From Gordonia insulae (GTDB lineage: Bacteria; Actinomycetota; Actinomycetes; Mycobacteriales; Mycobacteriaceae), in contig NZ_CP033972.1 of NCBI RefSeq assembly GCF_003855095.1, positions 62,001-126,000 of the forward strand: DNA of 64,000 nucleotides, in the 5' to 3' direction. The stretch's first letter is position 1. Every line of letters starts with the position of its first letter. Below are positions 1 to 9,383 of this stretch, piece by piece. A program made the position numbers and the translations under genes. The notes below the pieces were generated by a model. That model made no database searches and was not told the origin of the DNA. It was given only the letters and a program-made list of their open reading frames with translations.

Positions 1-150
1 GGGATCCATTGGGGTTTCGAATGCCATCGCGGAATCGCCGACGTGGTGGTGCCGGTGGTGCGGACCGCTCTGGACGGGCCCGGCGACGGGCTTCCGGGCG
101 AACGAAGCGACGGGGGATGTCCTCCGACCGGCGCCGGAGCGACCGGCTAA
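1..150 (+). CDS. SGNH-hydrolase-fold protein, C-terminal fragment (OctT-like)
   Basis: The window opens inside a reading frame that ends with TAA at 148-150. The first residues read GIHWGFECHR, which fits the conserved block V (DxxH) of SGNH hydrolases, so the His at residue 3 is probably the catalytic one. A Pro/Gly-rich tail follows. In M. tuberculosis the gene next to the degV homologue is Rv2418c (OctT), a diglucosylglycerate octanoyltransferase of methylglucose lipopolysaccharide synthesis. The octT assignment rests on that synteny plus this one motif. The 5' part lies outside the window. Confidence 0.55.
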   Translation, partial: GIHWGFECHRGIADVVVPVVRTALDGPGDGLPGERSDGGCPPTGAGATG

Positions 151-159
151 CGTAGACCC

Positions 160-1008
160 GTGCCTGTCGTCGTCGTCACCGATTCATCGTCGCGGTTGCC
201 GGCCGCGATCGCCGATCACTACGGCATCCGGCAGGTCCCGCTCCACCTGAGTCGCGACGGTGTCGACTATCTCGAGGGTGTCGACGACATCCCGGCGGAC
301 ATCATCTCCACACCGGGCGTCACCACCTCCGGCGCCAATCCGCACGAACTGACCCTGGCCTATGAAGAGGCGCTCGAGGCCAGCGACGGCGACGGCGTCG
401 TCGCCGTGCACATGTCGCGGAGACTGTCCGGGACGTGGGGCGCCGGTCGCCTCGCGGCAGAGAAGTTCCCGGGCCTCGTGCGCATCGTCGATTCCCGGTC
501 CGTGGGTCTCGCGGTGGGCTTCACCGCGATCGGTGCCGCCCAGGCGGCGGCGGCCGGAGCCGATCGCGACCGTGTCTACGAATCGGCGATCCGGCAGGCG
601 TCGACGGTCGACTCGATGGTGTGCGTGCACCAACTCGACAATCTCCGCCAGAGCGGCCGGATCAGTGCCGCCAGCAAGATGCTCGGGTCGGCCTTGTCGA
701 TCAAGCCGATCCTGCACATGGTCGACGGGATGCTGACCCTCAAGGAACGGCATCGGACGTTCTCGAAGGCCCTCGCCAAGATGGTGGATGCCGCCGTGGA
801 GTCCGCGGGTGGCCGCCCGGTCACGCTCGGGGTCCAGCACAGCGCCTCGCCCGAGCTCGCGCGAGAACTCGCCGAGCAACTGACCGGCCGGCTGCGCCTG
901 GTGACATCGGAACTCGTGGTCGACCTCGGCCCGATACTCGGTTGCCACGTCGGCCCCGGGGCCATCGGCGTCACACTGGCGTCGCATCTCGATCCGATCG
1001 ACATCTAG
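160..1008 (+). CDS. DegV family fatty-acid-binding protein
   Basis: The 282-residue product has the usual DegV length. The N-terminus VVVVTDSSSRLP, the segment TSGANPHEL (about residue 50), SRRLSGTW (about 87) and the SGRISAASKMLG to LSIKPIL stretch (about 165-190) are hallmark DegV positions that line the fatty-acid pocket. DegV proteins bind a fatty acid and, where characterised (FakB), present it to a kinase. No FakA kinase gene is visible here, so the acceptor is unknown. The start is GTG at 160, ten bases after the previous stop, which suggests co-transcription with the upstream gene. Confidence 0.9.
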   Translation: MPVVVVTDSSSRLPAAIADHYGIRQVPLHLSRDGVDYLEGVDDIPADIISTPGVTTSGANPHELTLAYEEALEASDGDGVVAVHMSRRLSGTWGAGRLAAEKFPGLVRIVDSRSVGLAVGFTAIGAAQAAAAGADRDRVYESAIRQASTVDSMVCVHQLDNLRQSGRISAASKMLGSALSIKPILHMVDGMLTLKERHRTFSKALAKMVDAAVESAGGRPVTLGVQHSASPELARELAEQLTGRLRLVTSELVVDLGPILGCHVGPGAIGVTLASHLDPIDI

Positions 1009-1104
1009 CCCGCATCCTCCACAACGCCGGATCCATCCACAGATCCGGGCCGGGATGCGTTCGCGGCGTTTGCTCCCGCTGACGAGTCCCTACGCTCAGC
1101 GGGC

Positions 1105-2172
1105 ATGAGCACCCCAGCACGACACCCTCGGCGCAGCGCGCTGGACCGGCTGTCATCGCCCGCGGTCGAGTCCCCGCGGGCGGCGCGACACGGTGGCGCG
1201 GTCGACGTCGACGTCTCCGACGTCTGGTCGCCGGCGACGGATCCTGCCGAGGCGCAACGGGATCAGCCCCTCGACGCCGATCTCCCGCCGGACGTCGCAC
1301 CGACTCCGGACGTCGGGGTACGTCCCGCGGAGGACCGCCCGTGGGGCGTGACGGCCGTCCCGACCTGGCTGGAACCCATTGCGCCGCATGACCCGTCGCG
1401 TTCCCGGATGGCGATCGGGGACAGGTTCGGTGCACCGGACCCGGATGAGCCCGACGACGATCGGCCACGCCGCCGCTTCGCGGTCGCGCCGCCAGCGGCG
1501 ATCGCGCTCATCGTCATCGGAATCGTCGCATGCGCGGTCGCCGGCCTCTCGTTGCTGCACGGCGGATCGGAAAGCACCTCGCCGGTGGCATTCCCGGCCT
1601 CCGCGGGACCGACCGAGCCGACCCCGGCCGGTCAGTCGCCGCCGGCGAACCCGGCCGCACCGTCGGTCACGTCCGGCGAGATGGTCGTGAGTGTGGTCGG
1701 TCTCGTCCGTCGGCCGGGCCTGGTCCGACTGTCCGGGCAACCGCGGGTCGCCGATGCCATCGATCGGGCGGGCGGCGCCCGACAAGGCGCAGATCTTCTC
1801 TCGCTCAACCTGGCCCAGCGGCTCAACGACGGCGATCAGGTCCTCGTCGGATACACCGGCGGCGGTGGCCGGATGTCGTTGCGCAGTGCCGTCGTCGGGG
1901 CCGGCGGAACGGGCGGTGCGTCGTCGGGGTCCGGATCCTCCGCGGCGGCAACGAGTTCGGCCGTGCCGAGCGGGGCGGGAGCCAAGGTCGACCTCAACTC
2001 GGCGACCGAGGCGCAACTCGACGAATTGCCGGGCGTCGGGCCGGTCACCGCCAAGGCCATCGTCGCGTGGCGGGATGCTCACGGCCGCTTCACCTCCGTC
2101 GATCAGCTCGGCGAGGTCGACGGGATAGGGCCCACTCGCTTGGCGAAACTGCGCGACCTGGTCACGGTGTGA
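1105..2172 (+). CDS. comEA: ComEA family DNA-binding protein
   Basis: The product has 355 residues: a long acidic, Pro-rich N-terminal region, one membrane helix at about residues 130-150, an SLBB domain (about 195-250, VVGLVRRPGLVRL and NDGDQVLVGYTG), a Gly/Ser linker and a C-terminal pair of helix-hairpin-helix motifs (VDLNSATEAQLDELPGVGP and VDGIGPTRLAKLRDL). ComEA is the membrane-anchored receptor for incoming DNA in competence. The long cytoplasmic N-terminus is typical of actinobacterial versions. The stop overlaps the GTG start of comEC by four bases, so translation is probably coupled. Natural competence is not generally established in this group. Confidence 0.92.
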   Translation: MSTPARHPRRSALDRLSSPAVESPRAARHGGAVDVDVSDVWSPATDPAEAQRDQPLDADLPPDVAPTPDVGVRPAEDRPWGVTAVPTWLEPIAPHDPSRSRMAIGDRFGAPDPDEPDDDRPRRRFAVAPPAAIALIVIGIVACAVAGLSLLHGGSESTSPVAFPASAGPTEPTPAGQSPPANPAAPSVTSGEMVVSVVGLVRRPGLVRLSGQPRVADAIDRAGGARQGADLLSLNLAQRLNDGDQVLVGYTGGGGRMSLRSAVVGAGGTGGASSGSGSSAAATSSAVPSGAGAKVDLNSATEAQLDELPGVGPVTAKAIVAWRDAHGRFTSVDQLGEVDGIGPTRLAKLRDLVTV

Positions 2173-3739
2173 GCCGCACGTCGGTGATCGGCGGGTTCCT
2201 CCCGTCGGGTGACTATCGGTTGGTCACACCGGCCGCGACGGTCTGGCTCGTCAGTCTCGTCGCCCTCGCCGCGTCGACGGTCCTCGTCCAGGCACTGGCC
2301 ATCGCGGCCGGGGTGGTGTGCGCGATCGCGGTGGCGTCGGCGTGGCGCGGATGGGTGGGGTGGTCGACCGTCTCGCTCGTCGTGGTGGTGGGCGGCATGG
2401 CCGCGGTCACGGCGGGCGCCATCGCCTTTCGCCTCGAGGCCCGTGCGGTGCATCCGCTCTCGCACAGCGAGGGCAAGACGCGGGTGACGGCGATCATCCG
2501 CGACGACGCGGTCGCTCTCGGTCCGGCCGCCGCGTCGAGAGTGCGCGTGCGGGTCGACGTAGACGGGGTCGCCGGACGTCAGGTCGCGCCGGTGTCCGCG
2601 GAGCTGACGGGAGGATCGTCCGAGTGGTCTGAACTCCTTCCCGGGCAACACTTCACCGCAGTCGTGCGGGTCGCTCGGCCGCGCGGTGGAGACCTCATGG
2701 TGGCGCGTCTGTCCGCGGTGTCGACGCCCACCCTCCTCGGGCGACCGCCGCCGCACCAACGGCTCGCGGGTGCGATCCGCCAGCGCCTGCAGATGGTGTC
2801 GGCGCGAGCACTGGGACCCGAGGCGGCCGGTCTGCTGCCCGGGCTCGTCCTCGGTGACACCAGCTCCCTGGATGCGGTTGTCCGCGAGGACTTCCGAGAC
2901 GCCGGACTGACCCATCTGGTCGCGGTGTCCGGCAGCAACTTCGCGATCGTGTGCGGTGCGGCGGTGATGGTGGTGCGGATTGCGGGGGCGTCACCGAGGG
3001 TCACTGCGATCGTCGGTGCGGTCATCGTCGTCGCATTCGTGATCCTGGTGCGCCCGTCGCCGAGTGTGTTGCGCGCGGCGATGATGGGCATGGTGGGTCT
3101 GTTGGCACTGGCAGGATCACGACATGCACAGGCGATGCCCGCACTCGGTGCCGCGACCATCGTCGGTCTGCTGTGGTGGCCGGAGCTCGCCGTCGCCCCC
3201 GGATTCGCGCTGTCGGTCCTGGCCACGGCCGGACTCGTCCTCTGGTCGGCCGGTCTGCGGGATTGGTTGCGCGATCGGGGATACCGTCGGGACTCGCCGA
3301 GCTGATCGCGATGGCGACCGCGGCGCAGTTGGTCACCGCCCCCGTCGTCGCGTTGCTGAGCGGACGGTTCACCGTCCTCGGACTCCTCGCGAACATCATC
3401 GTGGTCCCGGTGGTCGGACTCGTCGGCATCGCGGGCACCGCGGCCGCGGTCATCGGCGCGGTCGGCGGCCCGGACGGGCTCGGTGCCGGCATCGCCGAAC
3501 TCATGATCAGAGCGCTCGGACCCGAACTGTGGTGGATGCTCACGTGTGCCCGGGTACTGGGCGGTGTGTCGTGGGCGGTGGTGCCGGTGCCGTCGGGGGT
3601 GCGAGGGGCGGTGGTCGTGGGGCTGGCCACGGTGGCTGCCGTGTTCACCATCCGCGTCCTGATCCGGTGGGGCGAGGTCCTCCGACGTGCTCGTCGGATG
3701 GGTGTCCGCCCGGTCTGGCACCATGGTCGCCGTGAGTGA
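2169..3739 (+). pseudogene. comEC: ComEC/Rec2 competence protein, interrupted by a one-base frameshift
   Basis: From the GTG at 2169 the frame encodes the N-terminal membrane region and the competence domain core (LPGLVLGDTSSLD, then GLTHLVAVSGSNFAIV), ending at TGA 3303-3305. The homologous remainder (IPSGLAELIAM, TAAQLVTAPVVALLSGRF and two more membrane segments) runs in another frame to the stop at 3737-3739. The switch falls on the G4 run at 3277-3280. One extra G would give a continuous protein of about 523 residues, close to the length of mycobacterial ComEC, which also lacks the C-terminal metallo-beta-lactamase domain. Either a real inactivating mutation or a homopolymer sequencing error is possible. 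The distal frame overlaps holA. Confidence 0.85.
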
Positions 3740-4706
3740 ACGCCTGCACCTGTTGCTCGGGGACGACGATTTCCTGACGGGTCGGGTGATCACGGCCGTC
3801 GCGGCCGAACGGACGGCCGCCACCGACAGCGACATCCCGGTCACCCGTGTCCGGGCCGGCGACGTCACCGAGCACGAGCTCGCCGAGTTGCTGAGCCCGT
3901 CGCTGTTCGCGGAAGACCGCATCGTGGTGATCGAGTCCGCAGCCGATGCGGGCAAGGAGCCGGCGTCCCTCATCGCCGAGGCGGCCGGCGAATTGCCGGA
4001 CGGGATCACGCTCGTGGTCGTCCACACGGGCGGTGGCCGCGCCAAGTCGCTGGTGCCCGCCCTGAAGAAGGCCGGCGCGGTCGAGCACGATTGCGCCGCA
4101 CCGAAATGGCCGTCGGAACGCGTCGACTTCGTGCGCAAGGAGTTCCGCTCGCTGGGCGTCAAGGTCGGCAACGATGTCGTCGAGCAGGTCGTCGAGGGCG
4201 TGGGATCAGAACTGCGTGAACTGGCCGCGGCGTGCAGCCAGTTGGTGGCGGACACGGATGGAAAGGTCACCGTCGATGCCGTCCGGTTGTATTACCAGGG
4301 ACGGCCGGAGATCACCGGATTCGAGGTCGCCGACAAGGCGGTGACCGGCGACCGGCCGGGTGCGCTGGAGTCACTGGCGTGGGCCGAACATCACGGCGTG
4401 CCGCGGGTGCTGCTCGCCGACGCGCTCGCGGAGGCGGTCCACGCGATAGCGCGTGTGCGGGCGATGGGGTCGATGGACCAGTATGCGGCGGCATCGGAGC
4501 TCGGCATGCCGCCGCGGCGCGTCAAGAAGGTGCAGGCGCAGGCGCGTGCGTGGGACTCGGCATCGATCGCCGCCGCGATCGTGGTGGTCGCCAAACTCAA
4601 CGGCGACGTCAAGGGTCAGGCCGCGGATGCGGACTTCAGTCTGGAACACGCGGTCGCGACCGTGGCCGGGCTGCGGCCGACCCGTGAGCGTGGCCGGGCG
4701 GACTGA
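3723..4706 (+). CDS. holA: DNA polymerase III subunit delta
   Basis: The 327-residue product begins LHLLLGDDDFLTGRVI, the usual start of the delta subunit. It matches the HolA family along its length, including SELRELAAACSQL and the C-terminal helical region. Delta is the wrench subunit of the clamp loader: it opens the beta clamp so that it can be placed on primed DNA. It follows comEC as in M. tuberculosis (Rv2413c). Start choices are ATG 3723 or GTG 3732 (GTG AGT GAA); both overlap the end of comEC. The gene ends at a bidirectional terminator. Confidence 0.9.
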   Translation: MVAVSERLHLLLGDDDFLTGRVITAVAAERTAATDSDIPVTRVRAGDVTEHELAELLSPSLFAEDRIVVIESAADAGKEPASLIAEAAGELPDGITLVVVHTGGGRAKSLVPALKKAGAVEHDCAAPKWPSERVDFVRKEFRSLGVKVGNDVVEQVVEGVGSELRELAAACSQLVADTDGKVTVDAVRLYYQGRPEITGFEVADKAVTGDRPGALESLAWAEHHGVPRVLLADALAEAVHAIARVRAMGSMDQYAAASELGMPPRRVKKVQAQARAWDSASIAAAIVVVAKLNGDVKGQAADADFSLEHAVATVAGLRPTRERGRAD

Positions 4707-4768
4707 CCCGGGCCGCCTGCACGCCCACTCAGGTTCGGTACCAGCCCGCTCATGTCGCATACACGACG

Positions 4769-4811
4769 CGGCTCACCCCGGTGACCGCGTGGGTGTCACC
4801 GGGGTGAGCCG
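4769..4811. terminator. Bidirectional terminator between holA and rpsT
   Basis: A perfect 17-bp inverted repeat (arms 4769-4785 and 4795-4811) encloses a 9-nt loop. It sits between two convergent genes. There is no strong T tract on either side, as is common in high-GC actinobacteria. Confidence 0.8.
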
Positions 4812-4845
4812 TGAGAACGTTGTGCTGAGGGCTACCGGGGGTAGA

Positions 4846-5106
4846 TCAGAGCTTGTTGACGGCCAGCGCCATGGCCGACTTCTTGTTGGCGGCCTGGTTG
4901 GCGTGGATGACGCCCTTGCTGGCTGCCTTGTCGAGCTTCTGCCCCGCGGCGGCGGCGAGCTCGGTGGCCTTGGCCTTGTCACCTGCGTCGACGGCCTCGC
5001 GGAAGTGGCGGATTGCGGTCCGCAGCGCCGAGCGCACCGACTGGTTGCGCTGGCGGCTCGCCTCGTTGGTGCGAATCCGCTTGATCTGCGACTTGATGTT
5101 TGCCAC
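4846..5106 (-). CDS. rpsT: 30S ribosomal protein S20
   Basis: The 86-residue protein begins [15 protein letters not shown] and contains [16 protein letters not shown] and [19 protein letters not shown], diagnostic for S20, which binds the 5' domain of 16S rRNA. The start is GTG at 5106, preceded by AGAGG on the minus strand. The open frame extends further upstream but has no S20 homology there. A TAAAGT hexamer within the upstream 130 bp could be its -10 box. Confidence 0.97.
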   Translation of the reverse strand: MANIKSQIKRIRTNEASRQRNQSVRSALRTAIRHFREAVDAGDKAKATELAAAAGQKLDKAASKGVIHANQAANKKSAMALAVNKL

Positions 5107-5349
5107 GCGTGTATACCTCTTGGTTCTGGTTGGTTCTCGTTGTCCGTGTTCGGCGGCGAGCGGGTCGCGCCTGAGCAGGTCGGACGGTTGTGGATCAGGG
5201 GTGATCACGCCGACGCTGCGACAGCGTTCGACTTTACCAGCACGCCTTGTCACGACCCAAATCGCGCGGCGTCCCCGGGCGCCCGGCTCGTCGGTGGCCT
5301 TCGCCGCGGCCGGATGCGCAAGGGTTTTCACCAACTAGGCTAGAACATC

Positions 5350-6489
5350 ATGTCTGTCGTCTTCGTGCACATCGGCCTGCCCAAAACCGGGACCACCCAC
5401 CTGCAGGACCGGCTCTGGCGCAACCGCGACCTGGCGTTGCGGTCGGCGGGACTGCTCTACCCGGGCAACGTGATCTCCGATCATTTCCACGCCGCGGTGC
5501 ACCTCCAGCCCGATCGGTACCTGGACTGGGTCGATCCGGCCTTCGCGGGTACGTGGCCGACGATGCGGGCGCAGATGAAGGCGTGGCCGCAGGCCTCGCT
5601 GCTGTCCCACGAGCTCTACGCCACCGCGAGGCCCGAGCACATCGCCACGTTGCTCGACGACCTGTCGTTCGCCGACGAGGTCCATGTCATCGCCACGGTC
5701 CGTGACCTGGCCCGGCAGCTGCCGTCGGTGTGGCAGGAGAACATCAAGAATCAGCGGGAGGCGACCTTCGACGAGTTCCTCCACTCGGTACACACCCACG
5801 GCCCGGCGCTGCCCGGTTTCACCCCGCCCGCCGACGGCGGGATCGAGGAGCCGTTCTGGGAGTTCCAGGACCACGTCCGGATCCTGAACGACTGGGCGGC
5901 GGCCGTAGGGCCCGAACGCGTGCACGTCGTCACCGTCCCCACTCGCCGCGACACGCCCGGGGACACGATCTGGGAGAGATTCCTGCGGGTTCTCGACGTC
6001 GACCCCGCGCCGCTCACCATTCCGGTGCCGAGCCTCAACTCGTCGCTCTCCTCGGCGCAGGCGGAATTCCTGCGCCGGCTCAACGGTCGGCTCCAGCCCA
6101 CAGACGTCGAGTGGCGTCGATACGAGCGTGTCGTCAAGGGGCAGCTGATCGGCGAGATCCTGTTCGAGGCGCCGTCGGGTCCGCCGCGCGGGCTCACCTC
6201 CGATCAGCGCACGTGGGTGGCGCAGACCGCGGACGAGATGATCGCCGAGGTCCGCGCGGCCGGCTATCGGGTCTCCGGGGATCTCGACGATCTGACGGTC
6301 AGCAGACTCGCGGCCGGTGACGCACTGCCGCCCACCATGCAGGATGTCCTCGACGTCGCCCTCGACACTCTCGCCGAGGTCGTCAAGACGGCACCGCTGC
6401 CGGCAGTGGGGCCGCGCCGGCGGACCCGGGCGATGAACGTCGTGCGACGCGTGCGGCGGCGGGTGACAGGACTGCGCCGCTCCCTCTGA
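5350..6489 (+). CDS. Sulfotransferase family protein
   Basis: The 379-residue protein starts VVFVHIGLPKTGTTHLQ. PKTGTT is the 5'-phosphosulfate-binding loop that holds PAPS. A candidate 3'-phosphate-binding segment (VIATVRDLARQLPSVWQE) lies at about residues 115-132. Such enzymes move a sulfuryl group from PAPS to a glycolipid, polysaccharide or small molecule; the acceptor cannot be told from sequence. It stands between rpsT and the ATP-grasp triad, a position it does not occupy in M. tuberculosis. The C-terminus is rich in basic residues. No cysC-type APS kinase is visible in this window, so the PAPS source must be elsewhere. Confidence 0.8.
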   Translation: MSVVFVHIGLPKTGTTHLQDRLWRNRDLALRSAGLLYPGNVISDHFHAAVHLQPDRYLDWVDPAFAGTWPTMRAQMKAWPQASLLSHELYATARPEHIATLLDDLSFADEVHVIATVRDLARQLPSVWQENIKNQREATFDEFLHSVHTHGPALPGFTPPADGGIEEPFWEFQDHVRILNDWAAAVGPERVHVVTVPTRRDTPGDTIWERFLRVLDVDPAPLTIPVPSLNSSLSSAQAEFLRRLNGRLQPTDVEWRRYERVVKGQLIGEILFEAPSGPPRGLTSDQRTWVAQTADEMIAEVRAAGYRVSGDLDDLTVSRLAAGDALPPTMQDVLDVALDTLAEVVKTAPLPAVGPRRRTRAMNVVRRVRRRVTGLRRSL

Positions 6490-6546
6490 CGTGGGCGTGT
6501 CCAACCGTCCTGCCGAATCCGTCGTTTTGTAGCACCATGTCAAGTT

Positions 6547-8406
6547 ATGACTCCCGCGTCGACGACCCCAGCGTCCAGCAAGCGAACCGCCACCAAGGCC
6601 GCCGCCGGCAAGTCGAGCGCCACGAGTGCGGCAAAGGGCGCGAAGTCGGGTGGTGGCCGGGGTGCCGACGGCAAGGCGCCCGCAGCGGCGAAGTCGAAGC
6701 CCAGGGAGTCCACGCCACCCGCGCGGCGGGCCAAGACCGTTGTCCGGGAACCGAAAGCGGTCGACAACACCATCTTCGCCGGATACGGCCGAGGCCCGTA
6801 CGGCAAGGCCTTCGACGAGATGTTCGACGCCGACGGGGATGTGCGGGGTCCGTACCGGGGGATCTACCGCGCCATGTCGGAGTACGACGCCGCCGACCTC
6901 GACGTCCGAGTCGACGCGCTCGGTCGCGCGTTCATCGATCAGGGCGTCACCTTCTCGCTGTCCGGCAAGGAACGTCCCTTCCCGCTCGACGTTGTGCCGC
7001 GGGTGATTTCGGCCGGTGAGTGGACCAAGTTGGAAGCCGGCATCACCCAGCGGGTGCAGGCGCTCGAACTGTTCCTCGACGACATCTACGGTGAGCAGGA
7101 GATCCTGCGTGACGGCGTACTGCCCAAACGTCTGGTCCACTCGTGCGAGCACTTCCACCGCCAGGCCGCAAACATCCGTCCGCCCAACGGGGTTCGTATC
7201 CATGTCGCGGGCATCGACCTGATCCGGGACGAGAACGGTGACTTCCGCGTACTCGAGGACAATCTCCGTTCGCCGTCGGGCGTCTCCTACGTGATGGAGA
7301 ACCGCCGGACCATGGCCCGGGTGTTCCCGGATCTCTTCTCGTCGCATCGCGTCCGCGCGGTGGGCGACTACCCGAGTCACCTGCTGCGCGCGTTGCGTGC
7401 CTCGGCGGCCTTCAACGAGGCCGATCCGAACATCGTCGTGCTGACGCCGGGTGTCGCGAACTCGGCCTACTTCGAGCATTCCCTGCTGGCCCGGCTGATG
7501 GGTGTGGAACTCGTCGAGGGACGAGATCTCTTCTGCCGCGACAACGTCGTCTACATGCGCACGACCGAGGGTGAACAGCGTGTCGACGTGATCTACCGGC
7601 GCATCGACGACGATTTCCTCGATCCGATGCAGTTCCGGCCGGATTCCATGCTCGGAGTCGCGGGACTGCTGAACGCCGCCCGGGCCGGGAACGTGGTGAT
7701 CTCGAGTGCGGTCGGCAACGGTGTGGGCGACGACAAACTGATCTACACGTATGTGCCCGAGATCATCCAGTACTACCTCGGCGAGAAGCCGTCGCTGATG
7801 AACGTCGACACCTTGCGCTGTTGGCTCGACGACGAGTGCGAGGAAGTCCTCGACCGCATCGACGAACTCGTCATCAAGCCCGTCGAGGGCTCCGGCGGAT
7901 ACGGCATCGTATTCGGGCCCGACGCCACCAAGGCGGAACTGGACACGTTGGCCCGCAAGGTGCGCAACGACCCGCGCGGGTGGATCGCCCAGCCCGTGGT
8001 CCAGCTGTCGACGGTGCCGACCAAGATCGACGGCGACGTCCGCCCGCGACACGTCGACCTGCGGCCGTTCGCGGTCAACGACGGAGAATCCGTGTGGGTG
8101 TTGCCCGGCGGCCTCACCCGAGTCGCACTGCCGGAGGGATCGCTGGTGGTCAACTCCAGTCAGGGTGGCGGTTCCAAGGACACCTGGGTGCTGGCATCGT
8201 CGCGGTCGTCGGAGGAGCGGGAACTGTCGGGTGCAAAGGTCGTCGACGCCAGCGGGGTGGCCGCGGCGCGGCCCGCGGAGAGCGCGCCCGATCCGCTGCA
8301 CACCCAGACCCAGCAACAGCAGCAGGCCAGACAGACACAGTCGCCCGGTGGGCAATCGCAGACGATCGGCACCATGACACAGAGCCAGGGCGGTGATCCC
8401 CGATGA
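6547..8406 (+). CDS. Circularly permuted ATP-grasp family protein (Rv2411c-like)
   Basis: The protein has 619 residues: a Lys/Ala-rich disordered N-terminus (about 1-65), the permuted ATP-grasp core and a Gln-rich low-complexity tail after about residue 570. Core signatures are VLEDNLRSPSGVSYVMENR, VDVIYRRIDDDFLDP and KPVEGSGGYGIVFGP. The family is predicted to form an amide or peptide bond using ATP, but its substrate is unknown. It is followed, with overlapping stop and start codons, by the alpha-E and transglutaminase-like genes. This three-gene order is conserved across many bacteria and points to one pathway. The start at ATG 6547 is the first clear in-frame ATG. Confidence 0.9.
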   Translation: MTPASTTPASSKRTATKAAAGKSSATSAAKGAKSGGGRGADGKAPAAAKSKPRESTPPARRAKTVVREPKAVDNTIFAGYGRGPYGKAFDEMFDADGDVRGPYRGIYRAMSEYDAADLDVRVDALGRAFIDQGVTFSLSGKERPFPLDVVPRVISAGEWTKLEAGITQRVQALELFLDDIYGEQEILRDGVLPKRLVHSCEHFHRQAANIRPPNGVRIHVAGIDLIRDENGDFRVLEDNLRSPSGVSYVMENRRTMARVFPDLFSSHRVRAVGDYPSHLLRALRASAAFNEADPNIVVLTPGVANSAYFEHSLLARLMGVELVEGRDLFCRDNVVYMRTTEGEQRVDVIYRRIDDDFLDPMQFRPDSMLGVAGLLNAARAGNVVISSAVGNGVGDDKLIYTYVPEIIQYYLGEKPSLMNVDTLRCWLDDECEEVLDRIDELVIKPVEGSGGYGIVFGPDATKAELDTLARKVRNDPRGWIAQPVVQLSTVPTKIDGDVRPRHVDLRPFAVNDGESVWVLPGGLTRVALPEGSLVVNSSQGGGSKDTWVLASSRSSEERELSGAKVVDASGVAAARPAESAPDPLHTQTQQQQQARQTQSPGGQSQTIGTMTQSQGGDPR

Positions 8407-9383
8407 TGCTGGCCCGCAACGCCGAATCGCTCTATTGGATCGGCCGCTATGTCGAGCGTGCCGATGACATGGCCCGCATCCTCGACGTCGCGATCCATCA
8501 GCTGCTCGAGGACGCCACCGTGGATGTCGACCGGCAGGCGCGCCTGGTGATCCAGGTGCTGGGTCTCGAGGCGCCGGATCCGGACGAACTCATGGACGTC
8601 TGGTCGCTGACCGAACGCGTTGCCTACGAGAAGGATTCGGTCGGATCCATCGTCGACCTCATCCGATCGGCACGCGAGAACGCGCGCGGGGCACGCGAGG
8701 TCACGTCGAGCGAGATGTGGGAGTGCCTCAACACCACCTACAACGGGCTCGGCGACGCAGAGCGGCGCGCCCGACGTCTCGGACCGCACGAGTTCCTGTC
8801 CTACGTGAAGAACCGGGCCGCCATGTTCGCGGGCCTCGCGGACGCGACCCTCAGCCACGACGACGGCTACCGGTACCTGCTTCTCGGGCGGTCGGTGGAA
8901 CGCGTCGACATGACGATCAGGATGCTGCTGTCGCGGGCCGGCGACCGGGTGAGTTCACCCGCGTGGGTCAGCGTCCTGGTGTCGGCGGGAGCCCACGACA
9001 CCTTCCTGCGGACCTATCGCGGGGTGCTCGACGCCGAGAACATCGTGGAGTTCATGCTGGTCGACCGGTTGTTCCCCCGCTCGGTGTTCCATGCGCTCCG
9101 GGTCGCCGAGCAGAACATGGGTGACCTGGAGAAGCGCACCAGCCGGGTCGGTGCGCAAGGCGAGGCGCTGTTGCTCCTCGGACGGGCGCGCAGCTCGCTC
9201 GAGTTCCTCGAACCGGGCAGGCTGCTCGACGACCTACAGGACCGGCTGCTCGAGTTGCAGGACACGTGCCGCGAGGTCAACGAGGCCGTGACCGCCCAGT
9301 ACTTCCACGTATCGCCCTATGTGTCGTGGGCCGACGCCCGGGTGGACACCGAAGACCATGTCATCGAGGAGAGTGAACTGTGA
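8403..9383 (+). CDS. Alpha-E domain-containing protein
   Basis: The 326-residue, largely helical protein opens with the family signature MLARNAESLYWIGRYVERAD. The family has no experimentally settled activity. It is nearly always encoded with the permuted ATP-grasp protein and a transglutaminase-like protein, so it is thought to act in the same peptide-modifying pathway. Its ATG overlaps the stop of the ATP-grasp gene (ATGA), and its own stop overlaps the next start, so all three are probably translated in a fixed ratio. Confidence 0.92.
   Translation: MMLARNAESLYWIGRYVERADDMARILDVAIHQLLEDATVDVDRQARLVIQVLGLEAPDPDELMDVWSLTERVAYEKDSVGSIVDLIRSARENARGAREVTSSEMWECLNTTYNGLGDAERRARRLGPHEFLSYVKNRAAMFAGLADATLSHDDGYRYLLLGRSVERVDMTIRMLLSRAGDRVSSPAWVSVLVSAGAHDTFLRTYRGVLDAENIVEFMLVDRLFPRSVFHALRVAEQNMGDLEKRTSRVGAQGEALLLLGRARSSLEFLEPGRLLDDLQDRLLELQDTCREVNEAVTAQYFHVSPYVSWADARVDTEDHVIEESEL

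Noticed and set aside
2579..4270. A 563-codon minus-strand frame across comEC and holA
   Set aside because: It is the antisense shadow of two recognised genes, low-complexity in composition and without a ribosome site.
5335..8355. A 1006-codon open frame on the minus strand
   Set aside because: It lies antisense to the sulfotransferase and ATP-grasp genes, both with clear motifs. Long antisense frames are usual in very GC-rich DNA. The translation is Arg/Gly/Asp-rich with no domain.
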